From: Owenia fusiformis
Taxonomy: Eukaryota; Annelida; Polychaeta; Sabellida; Oweniidae
Direction: 5' to 3'
Assembly: GCA_903813345.2 (NCBI GenBank)
Contig: CAIIXF020000011.1
Span: 15,669,754-15,733,753 of the forward strand
DNA: 64,000 nucleotides
The translations under genes were made by a program, and so were the position numbers. The notes beneath the pieces were generated by a model. That model ran no database searches, was not told where the DNA came from, and was given only the letters and a program-made list of their open reading frames with translations. Below, one piece after another: positions 26,901 to 38,900 of the stretch (the stretch's first letter is position 1; each line of letters starts with the position of its first letter).

Positions 26901-29900
26901 TTTGGCCAGGGGGTGGGGGCTATGGGCATAACCATTGTCATAGGTGGTAGAAATGACAAGTTGACATGAGTGTGATGGACATCATAAAATAGAACATATA
27001 GATTTGACAAGTTAGTATAAAGCATTTCATTTTTCTTACCAGATTGCTTCCAAAACACATCTCAATCTGGCCCATTGTGTCATATTACCATAATGCTTAT
27101 TCTTACCACATTGCTTACACTTATTCTGCCACATTGCTTACACTTATTCTGCCACATTGCTTACACTTACCTTGCCACATTGCTTACACTTGCCCTCCTG
27201 TCTTCGTCTGTGGACCCAGTGATGACGCATAAAAGTTTGCTGAAATAAAATATACAGTATATTAAGACTGAGATATGTGAGGTCAACTACTAGATCCAGT
27301 TTCGTATACATAGATGGCACTTGGGATTGCACGGAATGGAAGTCCAGTAAAACCTGTCAAAGTGAAACACCTTTAGAACCTCTAAAAGTGTTCCACTTGG
27401 GAGGTATTCCACTTATAATGGTTTATTTAACATTAAGTTAGTTGGTCATTGGACTCTGAAGTTTTCCACTTATAGAAATGTTCCACTTTACAGGTTTTAC
27501 TGTATCATCTGTACCAGGGATTGTTCAGATCTGTCCTATTGGTTTGTGTGTAAATTTTGCTGTATTAAACCTTATAAATCACTGCAGCAATCGTATTAAT
27601 ATTATATTACATTTTCTCATCACAATCATTTTCAAACATGTTTTAAGATCCAATATCATAAGGTTTTAGATATTTTCATTTAATTCATCTTTGGGGATTT
27701 CTGAAGCAATTTTTACATGTTAAAGTATACAAATTAAACCCGTGAAATCTTCGCCATCTATTGACATTCCTTAAGGCCATTATGAAAACTGTAACCTTAT
27801 TCACGATCACTTCAATTTACTTTGCTGTTGCGTGAGTGCAATTGTGTCATCTAACATTTATCAACTTTTAATAAAGCTAAAATATAGTTTAATAATATCA
27901 TCATACAGCTTATTTCCCACCATTTTTACAATAATGTTCTCTTCGTACAATAACTTTGCATTTTATGAACACATAAAAACATTGCACTTTACGAACACAT
28001 AATAACATTGCACTTTATGAACACATAAAAACAGAAATTGCATGGTATATAAAAACAATAAAAACAAGATTATTTGTGCCGCACTGATGAATTAAATGAA
28101 TTACGAGATTTGGGTTCACAGTTTCAATTGTTTTAGAAAGTAATATCAGTCATGATCAGACTTTAAGAAAAATGTAATTTGTTTTCGCTATTAAAATTTG
28201 ACCTTGGGATAAGAAGTTCATTGCTCCTTCAACAGGAAACGATAAAAATACCAAATCTGTCAGATCTAATCAATGGATTTACAAGTTTACGATATTATCA
28301 AATTTCTAAAAATATCTAGTACATGACAAGGTTAAGCCTTAAAAATAAATTATTTTTCTAGCTTTCCGAGTTCCTTTCCATTATCTACTCTCATGGGGGT
28401 ATTAGCCATGTACTAAACTATTTAAAACTATAGATCAATATTCCAAAAGTGACAGATTTAATCTCAGAATGATGTCACATCAAAAATGATGCGTCTGGGA
28501 TTTCTTTGATATTTTTAGAATAATGAACATTTTGTTTTCAAGGTTAGAGCTTGATTGGTTTGATTTATCATCAAAAAGTCAAAGGCCTTCCTAATCATCT
28601 ATTTAAATATGAGGTTAATAATAACATGTTTTTCTAACTAGTTCCTAATTTTTCAATTGAGATTTTCTAGGGTCTATCATGGATCTATTATGGGGACCAC
28701 AATTTAACAAGTTTTTCTAACCAGTTCCTAATTTTTCAATTGAGATTTTCTAGGGTCTATCATGGATCTATTATGGGGACCACAATTTAACAAGTTTTTC
28801 TAACCAGTTCCTAATTTTTTAATTGAGATTTTCTAGGGTCTATCATGGATCTACCATGGTGACCACAATTTAACAAGTTTTTCTAACTAGTTCCTAATTT
28901 TTCAATTGAGATTTTCTAGGGTCTATCATGGATCTATTATGGTGACCACAATTTAACAAGTTTTTCTAACCAGTTCCTAATTTTTCAATTGAGATTTTCT
29001 AGGGTCTATCATGGATCTATTATGGGGACCACAATTTAACAAGTTTTTCTAACCAGTTCCTAATTTTTCAATTGAGATTTTCTAGGGTCTATCATGGATC
29101 TACCATGGTGACCACAATTTAACAAGTTTTTCTAACCAGTTCCTAATTTTTCAATTGTGATTTTCTAGGGTCTATCATGGATCTATTATGGGGACCACAA
29201 TTAAACAAGTTTTTCTAACCAGTTCCTAATTTTTCAATTGTGATTTTCTAGGGTCTATCATGGATCTATTATGGTGACCACAATTTAACATGTTTTTCTA
29301 ACCAGTTCCTTATTTTTCAATTGAGATTTTCTAGGGTCTATCATGGATCTATTATGGTGACCACAATTTAACATGTTTTTCTAACTAGTTCCTAATTTTT
29401 CAATTGAGATTTTCTAGGGTCTATCATGGATCTACCATGGTGACCACAATTTAACAAGTTTTTCTAACCAGTTCCTAATTTTTCAAATGAGCTTTTCTAG
29501 GGTCTATCATGGATCTATTATGGGGACCACAATTTAACAAGTTTTCTAACCAGTTACTAATTTTTCAATTGAGATTTTCTAGGGTCTATCATGGATCTAC
29601 CATGGTGACCACAATTTACTGGGGAGCAACCAAAGAGTCAATAACATATATATTTATTTATAAATGTAAATATACAATATGCTTTATATATACTTTATTA
29701 ACCCATATGTGTCTGGACAGAATTTATCCAGTTACTCATCTGGTAAAAAACTGGTACAACTCTTATCCCCCTATTTTAAAAGTATTTTTGGTGAAATTGT
29801 GGCTATGGTGAAACTTATAATTTGTAGATGGACAGAGTAATCTGACTATTGGACTATTTGAGATGTCAAAAATGGGTAAACTGAAATTTTTTAAATAGGC

Positions 29901-32900
29901 TCAATCTGTTGTAATGTTGTCTGTTCGTTACCTCAGATTTTCTATTCTCTAATTCCTATTATATATCAAATGCAAAATCTATACTGAAATGACAGAATCG
30001 GAGAAATATATTAAACATACACTGTAGCATGTGCGATTCTACCTATCAGCTGTCAAGGGAATGATGAGTCAATTTCAAGTGTATGTGTAACGTATATTTC
30101 CAGATATTCATTCTCCCAGGGTTGGGTTTAAAAATCTAATCCAACACATGATCACATATGTTTTATAAAGCAAGTGCCTGGTTATGAAGTTTATAACCTG
30201 GATATTGAAAGTGACTAGATAAATGGAAAAATAGATTTCGAAGCTGGAACATATTAATATTAGGGGTCAGAATGTTAAACGAAACTGCGGGGCTCCGACC
30301 ATCATTGGCCTTGACAGCCGAACCAAACTGAAAATTTTGAAACTGCCTGACCTCTAATCAATATATCTGAACCAAAGATATTGGTGTGTATGGCTTTTTG
30401 GGGTTTAATTATCCCAAATCCAATGACCATACAGAAATTCTAAAGTAAAATTATAGGTTTGAATGTCAAATATATCCTTCTACAAATATGTCAAGAGGAT
30501 ATAAAGGTGGAATGTGAATCACTTAAACTTCCTGTATAATAAGACCCTGAGGGTTTAGATGTATAACATCACCTGAGCCTGCCCTACCTTACTTTGAAAC
30601 ATGTGTATATTTGGAAAATATCTTAACAAAAACAAGTAAGTACACATAAGCATGTAAGCACAATAAAACATTTAAGCAAATGTATCAAGGGAAAAGAACA
30701 GATATAAAAGAACATTCAAGGGTGATACTGGCAAATCCCAAACGATAAGCTAACATACAGGGTGTTCCAAAAATATTGGACCCCAAAAAGTCACTTAATC
30801 CTTGCACAAAAGAATGTACAACTGATATCTGAAATATTTCCATGTTGACTTCTAGATAGTCTTAGCATTCAGGCTTTCTATCACAAATCCCAAAAAATGA
30901 ACAAAATTGGTTAGATTTTCTCAAAGTTATGACAATCATTTCGGTCCAATTTTTGGAACACCCTGTAATATGTTTTACAGTGTCTAGTTACAAAGGTTAC
31001 ATGCTGAGATGCCTGGTTTTTCCCTGGTTACATCTCCCTGATGGAGACCACTCTGGAAGATGAGCTTACCCTGGGAGGACATGTTCCACAGGTGTTCTGA
31101 TTTAATTAATAATCAGGAACATGTCCTTTAATAAGAGCTGTCATGTGTTTTAATACCACGCCATAGTGAGTGGCACTGACGTGCAATTAGGGGTCATTTA
31201 AAAACATGAGTATATAAACATGTACATATCATATGACCTTTAATGACGTGTGACCTGGTTTTGACCAATCATACAATTGCAGGATTGGCAGATTGATATA
31301 AAAATACATATTGAATTCATTCTCAGCAAACTTGATTTTAACATTATTCGGGATATAACTAGCAGATCCAGAAGCTAAGAAGGGAGGGCCCAAATTTTGA
31401 AAATTTAAGGCCTATTTTTGATAATTTGGCCTAAAAATGGCTCCAAAAGGCCAAGTAATGCCCAAAAAGGCCTACTAATTAAGGCCATACAAAATCTTTG
31501 GATCCACCAGTGGGGAGAGCCGTGAAGGCTGTTGTACCTGGGAAGGGTTGAACATCAAGTTTTGCACTAAATATCTTTTGAAATAATAAACTTAACCAAT
31601 ACTTTAATTGAGCTTCATACAAGTATATATTTTTTTATTTTTGTCAATGTTTGGATTTGTTATAACCTTCAAAATATAGGCAAATAAGCTTGTACTTGTA
31701 ACACACATATACTAAATAAATGGCAGCAAAATAGGAGCAGAATTTACTATCTAATATATAAGACAATAACTTTAGTAATCAAACTAAGAAGTCATAAAAA
31801 CATTTTAAGATCAACAAAACAAAACCCTACAAACAGAACATGGCCTCAATATAAGCCAGTTCATTAGCTGATGCAGTCATAGGCATAAAATTGATGTCCT
31901 CCAAACACCAAATGACATAAAACACAGCCAAGAAGAAAACATAAATTCGAGGTGGTAAATGAACCTAGAAGTCCAATAATACTGAACTGAAAGGGTTATT
32001 GGCATTTAGACCTAAATCACTCAATTGGGAAAATCATTTTTGGAATCTGGTAGTTCACTGAGCAGAGTCAATGTTCTCAAAATGATTCACTAGCACTTAG
32101 TGATTAATATTGATATGCGATCTAGATTTAGATTTTAGATTGGGATTAAAGATTACTATAAAGTATAAAATAACAGAACCATTAGATTGATCATCAATGG
32201 TTCTTGAAATCTAGAACTATCAGATTTATCATCAATGGTTCTTGAAATCTAGAACCATCAGATTGATCATCAATGGTTCTTGAAATCTAGAACCATCAGA
32301 CTGATCATCAATGGTTCTTGAAATCTAGAACCATCAGATTGATCATCAATGGTTCTTGAAATCTAGAACCATCAGATTGATCATCATTGGTTCTTGAAAT
32401 CTAGAACCATCAGATTGATCATCAATGGTTCTTGAAATCTAGAACCATCAGATTGATCATCAATGGTTCTTGAAATCTAGAACCATCAGATTGATCATCA
32501 ATGGTTCTTGAAATCTAGAACCATCAGATTGATCATCAATGGTTCTTGAAATCCAGATTTTAAAAGACAATGCTTCAAAAGAAACAGAATTTCATAATGA
32601 CAACCGTTTTGCTTTGAGAGAGTAGAATGAGGGATAAACTAACTGTCAAACATTGTTGGCAATGGAAATTCTGTAATCTATTATTGTCACAATGGAAATC
32701 ATGATGTCATAGGAATAGAAAAAAAGATCTAGAAATTCTTCAAACTCCAATGCAGTGTCTTGGAATGGACACTGCGTCGGGCAGATGAAGAAAATCACCA
32801 AAATTTGGTGAAAATAGTTCCCCTTTTCACACAACTTGTAAAATATGTATTCATTTATGTTCCCCAATCATTATTTTATCAAAATATCTCAAAATTAATG

Positions 32901-35900
32901 AAATATGAGAAGAAATCCCCGCGAAAGGAATTCTGAGTAAAAGATATGTTAAGAATAGTTTACTGTTCGGAAATTCTTAAGATTGCAAATTTTGATATTC
33001 TTATGCACAGTATGTGTCATTACTGTTGAAATCATGACATCATATACAGATCTAGAAATTCTTAACATTGTCAATTTTGATATTCTGTCAAAAAACTATT
33101 CTAGGTTACATTACATTCAAGACATTTCTAATATGTGTTCTTAACAGAGGTAGACACATGTGGGTAAAGATCAGAGATGTGGAAAAATTGCTATAATGAA
33201 GCAGTTTAAACCTGGTCTCTAGAAAGTATATCAACATGCAATATAGTGTAAGACCGAGTGCAGCATCCTAGAAGAAATAAGGCATTAACATGCAAAATGT
33301 CACCACCTGCCATTTATTACATACATGGACCATTGACAATCAATCACTGACTGCCAACCACTGAACAACATCCACAAAAAGTTTGAGACTATAACAAAAT
33401 GTCAACACTTCTGGTGGTGACATAAAAATGTGAGATTATTCTATATAGATTTCAGTAGTGGAGACATTTATCGTGCTGGACAAATAATGGGATAATGAGA
33501 ACACAAGGATGGAGGAAATCTCATTTATCACATGGTAAAACCGTCCCATAAATATGGTAGTCAATTTTCAAATTGCTGATTAGTTATCCTATACTAATAG
33601 GCAAACTATTTACATATATTTCATTAAAAAGATGTTTATATTTTAATATACTTCCATTAAAAACCTTCATGAATATATGTTGAATAAACATATAAAATAA
33701 CAAGTTATTACAGAGACACCTCTCACTGTGAAAATTGATAGCAAGTCCACATTACATTCACCTAATAAATATGTTTGATTTGGTTGTTTTGTTTTATCCC
33801 CCATTGGGAAATTCTGAAGTCTGCACTACAAGAAATAATAATTACGGATACGTGTTTGCTTTATTGAATATTTTAATCCCATATGAAAATAATCGCATGT
33901 TTTTGGTTTTCAATTCCAGACAAAACACCTCTTCTTTTTATTAATCTCTTTGGATCGATTTAGACTGGGGACCATCTCACATGTTTAATAGTAAATTCTA
34001 CATGTAATTGCTTTTGTTTAGTGGGTGGGTGTTGCTGGGGTAGTACAAAGCTGTTTGATTAACTGGTTAATGAAAACACAGAATTAAATCCTGCATTTAG
34101 GGCTGATGTGAAAAGTCAGTCCAACCTATTGGAAATTGAACCCACAATCCCTCACTTTCAGGGACTTTTCTACATCCACAATTCACATTTTCAAAAGGTC
34201 TTTTATTTATCCATGGATGGGTGTGTATCTTGCAGCTAACATAACAGTTTACCTTTGTCGGTTTCTTTATATAAAGTATGCATCCTAGCCTGACCAAAAC
34301 AACTACTGCCACCTATATATCCATATATAAAAAGTGTAACGACCCTTGATAACAAGTTGCTACTACGGCCCAGCTGTAGTGGCTTAAGCCTTTATAGCTC
34401 AGTTGGTAGAGAATCAGACTTCGGTGTCAGAAGGGTCCTACATGTAGGTTCGATTCCCATGCGGGGCATTGAATTTAGCACACTTTCTTTCAGTTTCTTT
34501 ATCTGGCTTGTTACACTATGCTCGTTAGTTAGTTAGTTATTCCCCTGGAGCGCCCTCGGGTCATTACAAAAGCAAGTCCTTTCCGAACTCCCGTGCAGTG
34601 ATATATCACTGCGGCGGGCAGGTATCTCACCGTAAGCATGGTAACATCGTAATAAACAACTGACGTGATTGGTTCTAGTCCCATGCTCAGGTCGCGTGAT
34701 TGTAAAATGTAGACAATTTCATTGGTTGAATTGCGCGTATTAAGTAATAAACAACACGTGCGGTAAACTTTTATCAACACAACTTTTACTCAGAATTCCT
34801 TCCGCGGTGATTTCTTCTCATATTTCAATAATTTTGGAATATTTTGACAAAATAATGTTTGGGGAACATTCATGAATACATATTTTATAAGTTGTGTGAA
34901 AATTGACCACATATGTGATGAAAAGGGGGACTATTTTCCCCAAATTTTGGGGATTTGCTTCACCTGCCCGCCGCAGTGTCTATACCGAGACACTGCATAG
35001 GAGTTCGAGTCCTTTCTTGTAAGAACTATTGCAATGTAAAATTGTGAAACTCGAGACAACCCCATCGTGCTTATTAACTCAAATTCCAATGTTTGAACAA
35101 AATATTATCACAGAATATATAGACTCCATAACGGATTAAACTAGATTTTTTCAATGAATTTAATGAATGGTGTATTATATAAAACAATCAAATCTCCAAT
35201 CTACAGAAACTCAGCTTAATTTGATAGAATTTTACGGTATTTTGTCATAAGGCATGGAAAGAATTTGATGCGGGGCAAGACCTTACAACATTCTACCAAT
35301 TCCTATCCTATTCGTGCTATGCCTTAATGACATTTTATAATGCTGATAATCATTTACAAATTCTTTTTCTTTTGCGCATATGCAGATTTAGAAGCTTGGA
35401 TTCATAATCAACAGACGTGACATACCGTGGTACTATGACATATCATGGTTCAACAAATTAATGTTCTTTTGTGATCTCTCGTTAATTTTTCTTACACCTT
35501 CAATATTTTTAACAGTAGGGGATAAATATCATGGTTTTAGTTTTCCAAGAATCTTGAAATTCAGAAAGCAATAATAAAATGTATTATGTGTATTGTAAAC
35601 ATTATAATAATAATAATAGTCACTACTTTTTTCAATATAAAATAAGAGCTTCCAAGAACTAAAAGGAACGCTAAAGTAGCCACTATGTCCCCTTTTGTTC
35701 GATTTTAATCAGAATTCCATCAGAACTTTGCAATAAAGTTATTTAGAGACTTAAAATAATTTAATTTATATAAGAGTCCTAATTTTAAACTATTAAACTC
35801 ATAAATGATTTCCTTGGCCTACTCGCCTATAATGGTCTCTATTTCCCTCCCCCCTCTCTATCTGTGTTCTGTTGGAGATGGTGGTTCACAACTCAACCCC

Positions 35901-38900
35901 CCTTGAATACATGTATATCCCCAACCCTTCACATTGCCCCTTGGATGTTCCAGGCTCTTACCTCTCTATAATTTCTCACCCCTGCTTCACGGAATGTTGG
36001 TTTACATCGGAAATTAATCTGAAAGAAGAAATGTCAAGATTATTCCATGTTATTGGAATATCACACATAATGCTAAACAATTATTTTTTACTTCAGCCTT
36101 ATGACCTCAAATCAAATAACTCAGAAGCGAGTAGGTAGTTACCAGTTTCACCACCAGGTGGGGTGGATAATTTGGGTCAGATAGCATGGCGGGTATAGTA
36201 GAAAGTTCCCTTAAACTTAAATTACATCTGTTTTAGTGGTTCAATTTTCATGTCCAGTAAAAGAAAATGTTATCTGTCCAATACAAGGAAAGATATTTCA
36301 CTTTCTTTGATTTTATAACATGGGGTCTATGGGGAATCTCCCTGAACTAGAAGTCACATTTTCAAAAAAAAATTTCAAAGTTGATAATTAATTATGAAAC
36401 TATATTTCTATGTGTACTTTTATATGTAGTCTTCAAATATGACATCACTTTGACTGAAATTTGAATATTTTATGACGTAAATCAAGATTTTTTCTACTCG
36501 CATCTAGTCTATTGATCCAAGATTCCCAGGTAGTGTCATTGATATTATGCCTGAATTTAATTACTTCTTGATTTACAAAATAATCAGTAAAATATTATTT
36601 TAGTTATAGAAAAGTAATCAAACAGATAAGGCCAAATTTCTCAAATTGCAAATAAATTATACGAATTAAGGATTAGATGCACAATTGATGTGACCACGTA
36701 GATGTTAAAATGCAAAGTGATAATGGCGTAACAATCTATCCAAAAATAAAAAATAAATGATGTGTCAAGCATTCAATTTGTCGATATTTTGGCACATTAT
36801 GAAATGTATTGCATTAGCAGCGTTCAAAAAACAAGGATGACACGGACTGATGGACGAATTGATGGACAGAACACAGAAGAAATGAGTGGGCGATTCATGG
36901 CTTACCATTTTAGCCAAAAATCAATGACCCTCTGAATAAAATATAAGAGTGTTGAAGTGATACCTCTGAAAAGAGAGAGAGAGAGAGGTATATCATAGGC
37001 CTCAGTGTTCTCAATGAATTTTTTCTCAAATGTGTATAAATTTTTCACCTTTTAAATTCAGACCATAATTGGTCAAAATATGTCTAATTTTCATGATATT
37101 CATTTTCAAGTTGGTGCAAATTGATTTTTAGGTAGGTGCAATTCTCTTTTTAAAATCTCAAGTAGGTCCAACACCCATTCTGATTCATAAGTAGTGACAA
37201 AACAGGCTGTGGAACCTACAATCTACATCACCTACTTGCTTAACCTCTAGACTACCTGGAGTAACGAGATTTCTTGTCACCTCAGAAATGACCATGAAAC
37301 CCAGGGTGACGAGAAAATCCATCACAAAACCTTTCACTTAAATTGCTCTTATTTTAACAACTTTCATCCAATTTACTCAAAAATGTTTTAAAATGTTTAA
37401 AAATCATCTCTGCTGTCTACTTTTACTAATTTGAGCATCTAAAGTTGTACAGGTATGTAGTAAAATATCAAAAGGTGGCAAATATGAAAAGTTCCCTGGT
37501 TTAACCGATTTTAGAGCCTGGGATTCAAGGGGTTAAATAAGTAAACAAACTTGCCCTGCTATTTTGTTGTTTCGGTTGCTATAACAACCACAACTCTGGC
37601 AAATCAAATAGAAGACGCTTCAAATTCACAGGATAAAGGTAAAAAGGTTTGGGCTACAAACTCTGAAAATTTCATCAAGATTGGTGCAATATTAAGAAAG
37701 TAGTCCTCCAGATAACTGCAAAGTTCTGATCAAATCTGATCAGCTCTGGAAAACTCGTTAGTGTTTAAGTTGACAGATTATTTAGATAAGATGTAAGTTA
37801 TGGGTTTGTCTTCTTGGTTTTAGTCTAGAGTGAATTCACTGTCCTCCACTCATAGACAGATTGCAGTCTGATTCAATGTATTTTTAAAGGCAAATATCTG
37901 GTGTTCTTTGAAGTATTCAAGACTAAATAAGATGTTACTAGTATACAATACATGTACTATACTACCCAGAGACAGATATAATATTTACTCCAGTTTCAAG
38001 TTTAATATTCTAAAATGGAATATGGAGTACCAAATTTCATTTGGTATAATTCTATTTTTTGATAGAGACAATGGCCATTGTTAAAACCAAATAAACATGA
38101 GATTATTAATTTATAAGGGTAGTTAATACTTCATGCCTAGTTCACACTTCAAAACTAAGTTGAATTCAGATGTCATCTTGAAAATAGAATGAGCCTAAAT
38201 GGATTACTGTCTCAAAGGGTATCAAGTCTAGATATGTGTTATAAGTAATTCACGACTTTGAAAATGTTTTGAATACTTTTGCGCGTGGGACTTCATGTTT
38301 ATCCCTAAAAAATGGTTGTGATTTTATTTCCTAATGATACAAGATACTTTTATTTTTTAAAGACCAATTAAGACCAATGACCAATTTCTGCATCTTAAAC
38401 TTTCATAAAATAAATTCCACAATGATCAAATTATGATACCTTTATTACTTTATGTAAGATGAGGTAATTTGAGTGTGGGGGAGGGTGGGGAAGTATTTTT
38501 GCATGAATTTAAAAAATGAACCATCCCCTCCCAGTCACAAAATCCTGGCTATTGTAAGCCAAATAACATGATGAAGGCAAATGAATATCAGTCAGTCAAG
38601 CTAGTTATCTATCTAGATCACAATGTGATATTATGCAGATAGAGCTTTATTTTATTTTATTGCCTAATGTATAGGAATTTGCAGGATATGAAGTTTAAGA
38701 ATGGAAATGTCTACAGGGGCGTAGCCAGCTTTAAGTCAGTGCAGGGGGGGGGGTGCGATCGCCAAAAAATTCTATTTTCAGTCTGGGGATGCGATTGTGG
38801 CATAAAAAGCCAATTATTAAGATTTACTGTATCTTGAATTATTCAAAAATTTATGCAACTTCCTTCATAATAAATTGAGCTAGAAGCTTCAAATAAAAAG

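Noticed and set aside
28623-32555. CRISPR-like arrays (83-bp and 38-bp units)
   Set aside because: Units are contiguous, without unique spacers; the host is an animal genome.
34388-34470. Functional tRNA gene
   Set aside because: A and B boxes are intact but the anticodon stem cannot pair and the acceptor stem is mismatched; a tRNA-derived SINE head fits better.
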